Shown here piece after piece: positions 44,888 through 53,893 of a stretch of 64,000 nucleotides of DNA. Source of the DNA: Pseudomonas helvetica. Lineage in GTDB: Bacteria; Pseudomonadota; Gammaproteobacteria; Pseudomonadales; Pseudomonadaceae. The stretch covers positions 4,661,501-4,725,500 of the forward strand of contig NZ_CP150917.1 in the NCBI RefSeq assembly GCF_039908645.1, given 5' to 3'. Position numbers and translations under genes: made by a program. How positions within the stretch are numbered: position 1 is the stretch's first letter; each line of letters starts with the position of its first letter. Below the pieces are notes generated by a model that searched no databases, was not told where the DNA came from, and saw only the letters and a program-made list of their open reading frames with translations.

Positions 44888-45408
44888 AATAACTTCACAC
44901 ATGAGAAACAACATCAAACGCAACTTTTATCTTGTTTCGCGCTCACCCCGCTACGCCGATCAATAAGATTCGTCCATCCCCATCCCCGTCCCTCTTTACA
45001 TTTTAACTCGTGCATCACGACACAACTTACTTCGATCATGGATACATAAATAAATGCTTTCGAAGCATTGTTGACACTTTCGACGGCGACTCGTTAGCAG
45101 CACATCGCTAATATCTAAGGGTACTCATTATTTCCTCGACCACCGGCTTCGTGTATTTCTCACTGGGGGTCATTCTCCGGTGGGTCGTTACTGCGGAACC
45201 ATTCACCTTGATCGAATGCCTGGTAAAGCGAGAAAGCGGGCTGAGGCATGTCGTTAGTCATGCCTACTTCAACCACGGCTCTGCAGTGCAACGCCGAACC
45301 TTTCGCAAATAGGGACAAGATTATTCAGCGTTAACCTCTGCTTCCGCTTTCACCGACAGCTCATTGAGTTCGATCTTCAGTAACACCATGATCATGAGCT
45401 TCATCCGG
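44888..45408. other. Intergenic region, nothing recognised
   Basis: About 520 bp between the sulfite operon promoter region and the DUF4238 relic. No gene, hairpin or mobile-element end that I can support. Confidence 0.5.
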
Positions 45409-46673
45409 TTACCGATAAATTTGCGTGACGTGCTCATCGTTGAGTTCTGCTCGCACGTCGCCCCAGCTTTTGCCGCTGTCCAATCCAAGGACGTTTTTCA
45501 CCTTACCGACGAACATTAGGTTCCGCTCTCGAATGCTTGCAACAGACCAGGCAGGCCGATGCGCTTCAGTAATATCCTTACAACACGCTGTAAACGAATA
45601 CCCGCTACCGCAACCGCATTCGGCTTCACCATCAATGAAATCCGAGGGCGGCGATTTCTTCAGATACTCATTACTGCCTGAAGTACGCCCGTACGGGTCC
45701 TGGTAGAGGGTCGAGCCATCCTCGTAACCAACGAACATTTCCCCGCCGAAATGCCAAAGCTCGTCAGCTGGCGGGAGAAGCACTTCCCCAATCTGGCCCC
45801 AATCACCGGCGTATTCTCGTTCCGGGTAGAGCCAATCCTCTACAGGCGCCGCCACATGTTTGCAGGCGCGAGATTTTAGAAGGTAATTGATTGCCAGCAC
45901 TTGGTCTCGGGACAGTGCCCTGGAACGGATCCATGCATCCGTTCGAGCCAAGCTTTTTCCGAAGTTGCGGGCATTCTGTCTCTCGGCTAACAGGTCGACA
46001 CCCTCTGTCTGCTTCGCGTAATCGAGGTGGCTAAGGATTAGGCAATGCTCGGCATCTAGAGGGAAAATCGTTTGCGTCCCGTTCCATTGCACGGACGGTT
46101 CATTTGGGTAGCGACACGTCGGCACCTCTGGAGGGCAGGCCGCATTGTAGAGGGTGACAGAATTGTCAGTAATGATGAATTTAACGTCCGACTTTTTCGC
46201 GGAGACGATCTCACGACCCCCTTCACTCCAGATGGTCAAGTTCAGTGTCAATAGGTGCTGCATTTCTCTCATTAGCCCGGACTGATCAAGCTACGAGTAG
46301 TGCGCGTTGATCCAATCTAGACCTTTTGGTGTGCGTAACTTCTGTGCGCCGAGGTACTTGAAAAAAGGCGTAAACGCTTCATGAACTTCCTCTGGCTGAC
46401 CACCGGCCGGTTGACGAATCGCAACAGCCCCAAAATTGTCGATTTCTCCAAAAATCAAGCGCTCTATTTCATCATTGGGCTGTCAGCCAGGCTAGGTAGT
46501 GTAGAGATCAGTTTTTTTGAAGCTGCTCTTGGGGACACGTTTGGAGAGCGATTTTCCTTCCGATAGATGGTGGGTGACAGGTCAAGATAGAAAAACTGGG
46601 CACCAGCCGCAGGAAGGAAACGCTTCTGGTACCAGATTGGTACGTAGTGGTTTTCGTGGGTCTGTAGGTCCAT
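45409..46673 (-). pseudogene. Broken DUF4238/SEC-C domain gene
   Basis: The N-terminal frame (46673 down) reads ENHYVPIWYQKRFLP, the DUF4238 signature. A frame change occurs near 46500. The continuing frame reads DLYTT, two stops, then NDEIERLIFGEIDNFGAV and GLDWINAHYS, a stop, and runs on into the 287-codon frame at 45409-46272. That frame holds DUF4238-like SLARTDAWIRSRAL text and a C-terminal SEC-C zinc motif (ECGCGSGYSFTACC). At least three stops and one frameshift make it inactive as a whole; the 287-aa part might still be expressed. Confidence 0.78.
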
Positions 46674-47171
46674 TGATAGAGGTTTCCAGAGGCTAGGGTT
46701 GATACATGACCAGCTTCACATCGTCAGGTGGGCGCTAAACATCACGGCGCCTTACGGGCAGCCTCCTTTAAAATGAATGATAACTATCGACGATAGCTAG
46801 CCCCCATACTCCCATCCACGGTTGAACACTCACGCATGTATTTTCCCTGTGCTTCGCAGCCATCGGACTCTGAGTTATCTCCGACGATCGATATCCCATT
46901 CAGAAATCGACTCGCGCGAGCTGAACGCCTTTCAAGCAATTGACGTGCTTCTTGATTGATTTTGATGGCCATCAACGCTTTGATGAATTGCACTTTCTTA
47001 CGTCTGTTTTTCTGTTTTCGCACAAAGAGGTTTCTCGCATTGGCACCAACGCAGTGCTGCCACTACCAAAATTAACTTTGGGGAACCGGCATTTTGTGTC
47101 CGCTGGGTCGGTGAACTGTGAAGCCGAAGCTGAACCTTTCCAACCACAGTCATGCTAATGAGTTCATGCTC
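46674..47171. other. Intergenic region, no supported gene
   Basis: About 500 bp between the DUF4238 relic and the helicase. One 79-codon frame (46784-47023, minus) exists, but its composition is unconvincing. No repeat or RNA gene seen. Confidence 0.4.
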
Positions 47172-48572
47172 TCAATACACGCTCAGAAGCTGAGTTCGGT
47201 AGTGCTGTGAAAAGTTGAGTTCATACAATGCAGGCTCAGATGAGCCGAGAATCGAAATTGCGTGATCGCTCCCCATTCGGGAAAAGGCTCCGCCCATTGA
47301 ACCTCCTAAAATGGAGATCTCAATGCCGCTAGGATCTTCTGGATGGTCGTTAATCTGGTCGTCGCACTCAAACTGCGAAGCTCGTACGACACTCAATACG
47401 GCATGATCATCGGGCAAATCATCGGCCAAACGCTCCGAGTACTGCTGGAGCGCTGGTTCCGCGAGAACATATAGCCAAGCTTTTCCATCCGCATCACTTG
47501 AGCGCCTAAGAATTCTGCCCAAGACCTGGCGATAGTGCAGTTCGGTACGTATACGACTTAGATGACAGCAAACCTGCAGCCTCGGTATGTCCGTCCCCTC
47601 GCTGATCATGCCAACCGCAATAATCCAAGTGCAGCCACCATGTCGATAATCATTGATGACCTGCTGCGCGTTTGGCGTCTTATTGGTCACGACCTGACAA
47701 ACCTCCCCCTGAGCACGCATAAGGTCAGCTATGCGGTGAGCGTGCTCAATGTTTGTCGCAACCACCAGCCCCCCGGCTTCCGGATGTCGTTCACGGATTT
47801 CGCGAAGCTTTGTGCACCCTAAAAACAGAATCTGCCGCAGGATATCGTCATGAAAAAGCAGATCTTCATAAGACACGGGTGACTCAGAAAGTAGCCTGGC
47901 AATACTCGGATACGTCGTGACGGTGCCTTCTGTGGATAGCGTTTCAGTTAATCTCACCATGTTGTTATCCAATACGACGATACGCGGTGACCGACATACG
48001 CCGTCAGCGATTGCCTCCTGCAGGCCATATCGGTAATCACAGATCAGCACCCCGTCTGGTTGAGAATATCGAGCAAGCGCTATTGCCTTCTGGTCAGACC
48101 TCCAGGGTGTCCCCGAGAGCGCAAGAGTGAAGGTGGCGCGATCTTGAATCCTTTGCACAATCTGCTGACCCCATGCATTGCTTAACAGCAAGTCATGGCC
48201 GGCGCAGTGATGGATTTCATCGAAAACTGCGAACACCCTATAGTCGTCGAACAGCTTCCAGAACGCTGCGTCTCGATATTCCATCCCTTGATACGTGCAA
48301 ACAGCTCCGACGGCACCTATCAATCCATCCAGGCGCTTCCCTAGAGCGGCGGAGAATGTTCTCTGAAATCCATCCATTGTTTGCCGTGACGGAGCAAAGC
48401 AGAGAATCAGATCTATCTTATCTTGCTGAAGCAATTGCCTGGCCAACTCCGCTGCCATTTTCGTCTTGCCAGCACCGGGAGTTGCTTGGCAAAAAAAATG
48501 AGGTTGCTGGGTGAAGTGCTGCATAGCCAACGTAATGCAGTCGTGCTGCCATACCCTGAGAGTGGAGTTCAT
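47172..48572 (-). CDS. DEAD/DEAH-type superfamily 2 helicase
   Basis: A 466-aa SF2 helicase/translocase. Motif I is QATPGAGKT, motif II FDEIHH, motif III SGTPWR, and motif VI RQVLGRILRRS. Motif V-like GMISEGTDIPRL precedes it. No nuclease, methylase or zinc domain is fused. Its ATG overlaps the stop of the 195-aa partner by 4 nt, so both are produced together. Location by a recombinase operon with an XRE regulator suggests a defence or element-maintenance role. Such helicases act on DNA or RNA; the target is unknown. Confidence 0.88.
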   Translation of the reverse strand: MNSTLRVWQHDCITLAMQHFTQQPHFFCQATPGAGKTKMAAELARQLLQQDKIDLILCFAPSRQTMDGFQRTFSAALGKRLDGLIGAVGAVCTYQGMEYRDAAFWKLFDDYRVFAVFDEIHHCAGHDLLLSNAWGQQIVQRIQDRATFTLALSGTPWRSDQKAIALARYSQPDGVLICDYRYGLQEAIADGVCRSPRIVVLDNNMVRLTETLSTEGTVTTYPSIARLLSESPVSYEDLLFHDDILRQILFLGCTKLREIRERHPEAGGLVVATNIEHAHRIADLMRAQGEVCQVVTNKTPNAQQVINDYRHGGCTWIIAVGMISEGTDIPRLQVCCHLSRIRTELHYRQVLGRILRRSSDADGKAWLYVLAEPALQQYSERLADDLPDDHAVLSVVRASQFECDDQINDHPEDPSGIEISILGGSMGGAFSRMGSDHAISILGSSEPALYELNFSQHYRTQLLSVY

Positions 48573-49156
48573 GTGGCAGAAATCGCCTTAAGCGTATTCT
48601 CGATTGCACGAACGTGACCAAGTAGCTTTGAACTCCTGTCACGGACTTCTATATATACCCCTTCAAGACGCCCCTTCAGATGTGGGATCTCCTCAAACAA
48701 CTGCTTGTAGCGCTCGGTCTCGCCCAAGGATGAGAGCAGATCAAGCCGGGTCTCCTTCAGCATCACTTGAAGGCGGGCTTGGTCGTCTTGCTCTTCCCTT
48801 GGGTTAGACGAAGGGCATGGTCTTTCTCTTCCCTCATCTGCGAGAACATCCAGCGAATCGACGCTCTTGGAGAAGTTCCCATCTACCAGTACGAGCTGCA
48901 GCCGTTGCGGCATATCCAACAAACGAAACACTTGCCCCCGCTTCTGGCGCTGCTCTGCCGTCTCCGCCCAGCCAACGCGAACTAGCCTGCGGATTTGTTC
49001 ATAAACATAGACGCGCACATCCGCGAGCCGAAAGCTTGAGGGAGGAAGGAGAGCTGCATACGCGTCTCTCAACTGGCGGGTCGTGAATTCCTCAGAAAAA
49101 TGCTCGCAAAGCAGAGAATGGAGCTGCCTGTCGAATTCGAATAAATCTTGTTTCAT
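48569..49156 (-). CDS. Helicase-partner protein (winged-helix plus coiled coil)
   Basis: A 195-aa protein. The N-terminal ~80 residues (EFTTRQLRDAYAALLPPSS, VYVYEQIRRLVRVGW) resemble a winged-helix fold with a basic second half. After a Pro/Asp/Glu-rich linker, residues 125-190 are a charged helix (RLQVMLKETRLDLLSSLGE, LEGVYIEVRDRSSKLLG) likely to form a coiled coil. No enzymatic motif. Coupled 4-nt overlap with the helicase. No family recognised. Confidence 0.7.
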   Translation of the reverse strand: MKQDLFEFDRQLHSLLCEHFSEEFTTRQLRDAYAALLPPSSFRLADVRVYVYEQIRRLVRVGWAETAEQRQKRGQVFRLLDMPQRLQLVLVDGNFSKSVDSLDVLADEGRERPCPSSNPREEQDDQARLQVMLKETRLDLLSSLGETERYKQLFEEIPHLKGRLEGVYIEVRDRSSKLLGHVRAIENTLKAISAT

Positions 49157-49257
49157 GCAGGCGCCTCAATGATCTTTAACAAAAATACGGATTATAGTCC
49201 GTGGCCGATTCGTCCGCAAACGCTCGATAGTCTTTCCTCATGTGTGTCGAGGCGGCT

Positions 49258-49464
49258 ATGGGGAATCTGGCGAAAGAATTGGGGAAAAAGATCAGGCAAG
49301 CGAGAAAAGCAAAAGGTCTATCGCAAGACGTCTTCGCTCTGATTTGCCAAGTTGACCGAAGCTACATGGGCCGAATTGAGCGGGGCGAAGTCAATATTAC
49401 GGTCGAAAAGTTATACCAAATTGCCGAAAGCCTGGAATGTGGCCCAGCAGACCTATTACCGTAG
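49258..49464 (+). CDS. XRE-family HTH regulator
   Basis: A 68-aa single-domain regulator. KIRQARKAKGLSQDVFALIC and DRSYMGRIERGEVNITVEKL form the HTH_3 fold. GAGG lies before the ATG at 49258 (a GTG at 49240 is less likely). Divergent from the helicase pair, with about 100 bp between, so it probably represses that operon or itself. Similar control is common in restriction and defence cassettes. Confidence 0.87.
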   Translation: MGNLAKELGKKIRQARKAKGLSQDVFALICQVDRSYMGRIERGEVNITVEKLYQIAESLECGPADLLP

Positions 49465-49535
49465 AAAATATTTAAAAGATCATATTAGACAACACAACAC
49501 TTAACCGCTGCATAAAATTGAATCACCCTGGTTGT

Positions 49536-49955
49536 CTAGGACTTCTTAAACACTTGTATTTCCTCAGGCCTCTTCTTAACTAAAGCATAGAGATCTAGAT
49601 TTGGAATATCATTCGCGTTCAAAAGCATTCTTTCAATCATTCGTAATTGCTCCGCATTATTTTTTTTCAGCACCTCAACCTCAGCCTTTAAGTGCTCTAT
49701 CTGTTTATCCAACTTCACATCAGAAGCCGTAATTTTTGTATAGAGCGAAGGTGATACACCTCGAAGTTGCGCTTTTTTGTTTTTGTACGATGTACTTATA
49801 CCCACATAAGTGCATAGAGTTTGTCTTGTAGTTTTTATTGCGAGTTCAAGCTCAACCTTTGTCACTAGCGCATCCCAAGTAAGCTTACCTTTCCACTTGA
49901 TCAGCATAATCTCTATCTTACGTTGCGCCTGGGCAGATATTTTTGGTTCCACCAC
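49536..49955 (-). CDS. Small HTH/coiled-coil protein of the recombinase operon (TnpC/GmtX-like)
   Basis: A 139-aa protein, last gene of the recombinase operon. The GTG start at 49955 follows a strong AAGGAGGT (49961-49968) that lies inside the upstream gene. N-terminal helical region (LTWDALVTKVELELAIKTTR, then TLCTYVGISTSYKNKKAQL) looks like a DNA-binding HTH; the C-terminal region (DKQIEHLKAEVEVLKKNN) is a coiled coil. Tn554 TnpC (about 125 aa) and GmtX have comparable size and position. It probably orients or stimulates integration. Confidence 0.72.
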   Translation of the reverse strand: MVEPKISAQAQRKIEIMLIKWKGKLTWDALVTKVELELAIKTTRQTLCTYVGISTSYKNKKAQLRGVSPSLYTKITASDVKLDKQIEHLKAEVEVLKKNNAEQLRMIERMLLNANDIPNLDLYALVKKRPEEIQVFKKS

Positions 49956-49956
49956 G

Positions 49957-52278
49957 TCATACCTCCTTATCAGACAGTCCGAAAGACGAAAAAAGAGAGC
50001 GTAGCTGAGGATTGGTATCTGCCGTAGCGTTCATACCTTCATCTTCAATCAAACTTTTCAGGCGTGCCTCAAAATTTGGGAGGGCACACGCAACCCTTTT
50101 TATGGCCATCGTATCTAAATCGATCAATTTGAATTCAGAGTCTTTGTTCGAGTAACGAATTGTCGTACCTGCGGAACAACTTCTCATCAAATCAATCAAC
50201 ATTGAAAGGACATGAACATTTCGAGAATGTATAACATACCATTTTTTCATTGCTTGAGATGAGGATAGACGAAGATCCTCTGCCACGGACTCTAGCCTCA
50301 CAACTTGAAACGATAGATCTTTCTCAAACAACTCTATAGCATTTACATCGCCGGCAATGTGACAAGTCTCTGGACATAGAAAGCACTGGGAGACGAAATC
50401 ATTCAAATAATTGCATGGAGTCACATTTAGATTTTGAGTACAAAGCCCCGTGGAAGTAAGCGACGCCGGTAGGTTTGTAGCTTTAGTAAGCTGCTCTTGA
50501 GAGACCACCCTAATATAACGATTGTCGATATCGGGCGGATTCATTATCGCACTCACCCGGCCTGCCTTCTCGTCGTCGCCCGTATGGATATAAGTATGAG
50601 TTTGCTCAGAATTTTTTCTACCAGACCAAGCAGTTATTATTTCTACCGGGATACGACTTAAATCCGCAAGGGTATTGGATAAGTGTCGCAAACTATGCGG
50701 GGACAGCGTTAAATCTGAGGAAAATCCGTAACTTTGAAAAATTGACCTTATGTTTCGATTAAGGCCAATTCGAGATGACACCGAGCTCCCTAGAGATGCG
50801 AGAGGTACTACTGAATACTTCGACTTTTGAAATATTTTCCCACCGGTGCCTCCTTTCGATGATTTCCCATAAAGCCAGCTTCCCAAGCAGCAAAACATTG
50901 CATTTTTTATATTGATACTTGACTCGCCGCTAGAAAATGAAAGTGGAAACTCTGGAAGAATATTTTCCTTGTAAAAAGAAATCCACCAATTTTGAACCTC
51001 TCCTACTGTGACAGTGATTTTATCGATAAATACCCTAGGCATATTAGAGTATCCGAATAATAGCGGTAGCGCGGACAAAGAGGCAGAATCAGTATATGAT
51101 ACAGATAACCGATCATCAGGTCGCAAAGACCAAATTTGTTTCATTTCAAAGCACTGACTTCTTTTAGTCCGGTTAATGGAAGTCAGATCAACACCTTCTT
51201 TCAGCACCGGAACGCATTGATTAATTCCATAAAATCCTAACGCATAACCCAACGTGAAAAGATTGGGTTGCTGGGTCAAAGACAAATTGTGCTTTAGTTC
51301 TGGCGCAACTTCGAACTCTCCGAGCAGTCGGCTCAAGCTTTGGTTAGGCTTTTCGTAATACCTACATAACACTCTTGCCGGTTCACATGCCTTAAAAAAG
51401 TAATTCGTAGCTTTCGTGATTGGTTCAGCTAGCGCCGAAAGCACATGATTTTTATTGTTCCTATATCCTTTGCTTCCAATCCAATCGAGATAGTAGACTG
51501 GTACCCCATCTCCTTCGGAGTGGCAGTTAAGCTTTTGTTTAGGAAGGAGCGGTATTTCCGCAGAAGTGCGATTAGGTGACGCCAGAGATAAGGTGGTAAA
51601 CGTAACAACCAAGGCATCATGCATTTTAATGCTCTCACCAGGGAGAAGCGATCCACATTCACCCACATGTTCAAACACACATGAGAATATATTGCCCAGA
51701 GCGAGAACTGTCGTGATATCCGGTAATTTCTCCAACGCGTGATCTAAAGAAGCATGCCCAGTTCTATCTCTATTATCACTTCCCTTTAAGTCAATTTTTC
51801 GCATTACTCCCTTCCTAGTGCAAAAATCAAAAAACGGGCGTAGACGGTCGGCAGATCTTATTCCTAAATTAAGTTCTCGAATTGTAGACTCTGATTGGGT
51901 ATAGAGATCCCCCACCATAAATGACAATAGCTTTCTAGCTGCGGACGTTTGAGCTTTTTTTTCGCTGGCAGATAAATGCGTATTTGCCACTTCGATTATC
52001 CACACTTTTATCAGATGACTATAGGGGTAAGGAAGCGCATCTGTGGGTAGGTTACCGGCGTTACCCTTTCCCTTACGCCCATGTACTCCGCAAAGATACC
52101 TAGTTCGGCGTCCGGTATTAGGGTCAATGTGGTACCAAATCAGATCATCAAATATTGCATTACCACCAGGCCCTTCAAATTGTTTTAGTTCGGTGTCACG
52201 ATATGAATCGATTAACGACTCTAATCGATCAAAGTACTTGTTAATCTTCAATTGCGCTCTGCCTTGGAAGGTTTTCAT
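49957..52278 (-). CDS. Large tyrosine recombinase (third of three)
   Basis: A 773-aa integrase-like protein. Possible first Arg is in ASPNRTSAEIPLL. The second block is PHSLRHLSNTLADLSR (H-x-L-R-H), then WSGRKNSEQTHTYIHT with Trp and the nucleophile Tyr in THTYIHT. A C-terminal Cys cluster (QCFLCPETCHIAGD) may bind zinc. Long N-terminal region (1-350) with no known fold. The frame start at 52278 overlaps the upstream gene by 38 nt. Architecture similar to Gamma-Mobile-Trio GmtZ or Tn554 TnpB; which one cannot be decided without profiles. Confidence 0.83.
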   Translation of the reverse strand: MKTFQGRAQLKINKYFDRLESLIDSYRDTELKQFEGPGGNAIFDDLIWYHIDPNTGRRTRYLCGVHGRKGKGNAGNLPTDALPYPYSHLIKVWIIEVANTHLSASEKKAQTSAARKLLSFMVGDLYTQSESTIRELNLGIRSADRLRPFFDFCTRKGVMRKIDLKGSDNRDRTGHASLDHALEKLPDITTVLALGNIFSCVFEHVGECGSLLPGESIKMHDALVVTFTTLSLASPNRTSAEIPLLPKQKLNCHSEGDGVPVYYLDWIGSKGYRNNKNHVLSALAEPITKATNYFFKACEPARVLCRYYEKPNQSLSRLLGEFEVAPELKHNLSLTQQPNLFTLGYALGFYGINQCVPVLKEGVDLTSINRTKRSQCFEMKQIWSLRPDDRLSVSYTDSASLSALPLLFGYSNMPRVFIDKITVTVGEVQNWWISFYKENILPEFPLSFSSGESSINIKNAMFCCLGSWLYGKSSKGGTGGKIFQKSKYSVVPLASLGSSVSSRIGLNRNIRSIFQSYGFSSDLTLSPHSLRHLSNTLADLSRIPVEIITAWSGRKNSEQTHTYIHTGDDEKAGRVSAIMNPPDIDNRYIRVVSQEQLTKATNLPASLTSTGLCTQNLNVTPCNYLNDFVSQCFLCPETCHIAGDVNAIELFEKDLSFQVVRLESVAEDLRLSSSQAMKKWYVIHSRNVHVLSMLIDLMRSCSAGTTIRYSNKDSEFKLIDLDTMAIKRVACALPNFEARLKSLIEDEGMNATADTNPQLRSLFSSFGLSDKEV

Positions 52279-53893
52279 CGCAAACGGCTATTGTCAGTTT
52301 AACCCAAGCAATTTGTCGCTCCAATTTTTCAATGCTTCGGGCGTGAAGAGGATTGATTAAGGAACTGAGATTTACCGCAAGCTTATTCTCCGCGAGCTCT
52401 AACACCGACCTGTGATCAGCCTCAAGTATTGGGCGAAAATTTGGGCACCCATAGCACCCCAATGGTCTCCCCATTATTGTTGAGCAAGTAGTACATGAAC
52501 GCTTGTTTCTAGGGTTGCCAATAGGATTGAATTGATTGTCAAATATAGTTTCGTCATCTGCCGAACCTACCGTTACATTACTGCTGAATGCCTTCTTCAG
52601 AAACTCATTGCCGATATATTTGGAGTCAATTTCCCGCCTGGATTTGTAGTCCAAGTCTATATAGTGCCTTGCAGCTGGCACAGTAACACCGGTTATTTTT
52701 GCCAACTGAGCAGCGGACAAACCATCTTGAGCGCCACGAGTTAATACGGTATGACGAATCCTATTGGAAGTGACCATGCAATCTGCAGTTCGATCAGAGG
52801 TTACCGATACCCATCTCATTGCGTTCGTCACAGCCCCCTCCGAAACGTGGTAGGCCGTAGAACGTGATGTGAAAAGACTTTTCAAAAAATCGATAGACTT
52901 AAAACGTATTTCAAAAAGGCTAGTATGAGGAAACATAGGCATATCAGTCATTAAATTCAATAGCTCGGACTTGTCCACTTTGACTTCCAATGACTGCATT
53001 AACATCACGAGCCCTTCCAACATTACTCTCTTATATTCTATAAGCATTTTTGAAAGATCATCAGAAACATAGATAGGATAGCGCTCGGGACACTCCCTCG
53101 AGAAGCTCATTCCTGTAGACTTTGCAATGAATACTCTTAACTGCAATGCTTGTCCGCCCATAGCACCAATTTCATCCGCAGCACGAATCCCTGCATCATT
53201 AAAACTTGCACCTAAGGGAATCAAGTCGGACCATTTCAAAAGAGCAATTTGAATCGGCCTCCGTACAATCGAAAGCAATAATTTGTTAGTCACTAAATTT
53301 CTAAGGCGACCATAGAGCCTTGATGACTGATAAAAGAGAAGTTCTCGATCATCGTCCCATTTAAACTCTTGAAGGCCAAGATTAATTTCCTTAGCCAACG
53401 AATCAAACTCACTATCACTTAACGCCCCACTGGAAGAATCGAGTGCATTTACACGCAGTTTATCCAAGTGCGTGGAAGTAAACGAATGAAATCCCTTAAA
53501 CCTCTTATAGCCTTGTTTGGAGAGTGTTCCAAAAAATTGATTAAGCCCTTTCTTTTGGTTTGTTTTAAGCCCACTCCAAAGTGCCTTTATTCTGTCTAAC
53601 GAAGGAATTCCACCTGACATAAATGGCTTCACATTAGTATTTATGCCGGACGCTGTGCTGGCAGCCTTGGTTCGGACGTAATATACAAAAACATCCAAAA
53701 TCAAATTTTTTTCATCATCTGGCATACCCGATGAGTGTACCCATCCTACGTAAAGGTTATGTCCTTTTCCATTATTTGGGAGTATTACCCATACGTCATC
53801 TGCTGTATTTACCACCAGGCCAGATTTAGCCGTAACCAAACAAGCTTTTTGTTTGCTAGCTTTTGCTCCTTCCTGTTTTTTGTATCGAATCAT
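52241..53893 (-). CDS. Tyrosine recombinase with C-terminal Cys cluster (second of three)
   Basis: A 550-aa protein. Box I RRPIQIALLKWSDL, box II NRIRHTVLTRGAQ, HTH-like QLAKITGVTVPAARHYIDLD with the probable nucleophile Tyr in RHYIDLD. After this comes a Cys-rich knuckle (RSCTTCSTIMGRPLGCYGC) and a helical tail. Starts with ATG in a 4-nt overlap with the first recombinase stop. The catalytic triad looks complete, so all three recombinases may be active. Confidence 0.85.
   Translation of the reverse strand: MIRYKKQEGAKASKQKACLVTAKSGLVVNTADDVWVILPNNGKGHNLYVGWVHSSGMPDDEKNLILDVFVYYVRTKAASTASGINTNVKPFMSGGIPSLDRIKALWSGLKTNQKKGLNQFFGTLSKQGYKRFKGFHSFTSTHLDKLRVNALDSSSGALSDSEFDSLAKEINLGLQEFKWDDDRELLFYQSSRLYGRLRNLVTNKLLLSIVRRPIQIALLKWSDLIPLGASFNDAGIRAADEIGAMGGQALQLRVFIAKSTGMSFSRECPERYPIYVSDDLSKMLIEYKRVMLEGLVMLMQSLEVKVDKSELLNLMTDMPMFPHTSLFEIRFKSIDFLKSLFTSRSTAYHVSEGAVTNAMRWVSVTSDRTADCMVTSNRIRHTVLTRGAQDGLSAAQLAKITGVTVPAARHYIDLDYKSRREIDSKYIGNEFLKKAFSSNVTVGSADDETIFDNQFNPIGNPRNKRSCTTCSTIMGRPLGCYGCPNFRPILEADHRSVLELAENKLAVNLSSLINPLHARSIEKLERQIAWVKLTIAVCDENLPRQSAIED

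Noticed and set aside
46784-47023. 79-codon frame in the gap before the helicase
   Set aside because: No clear start signal, motif or coding composition; left as intergenic.
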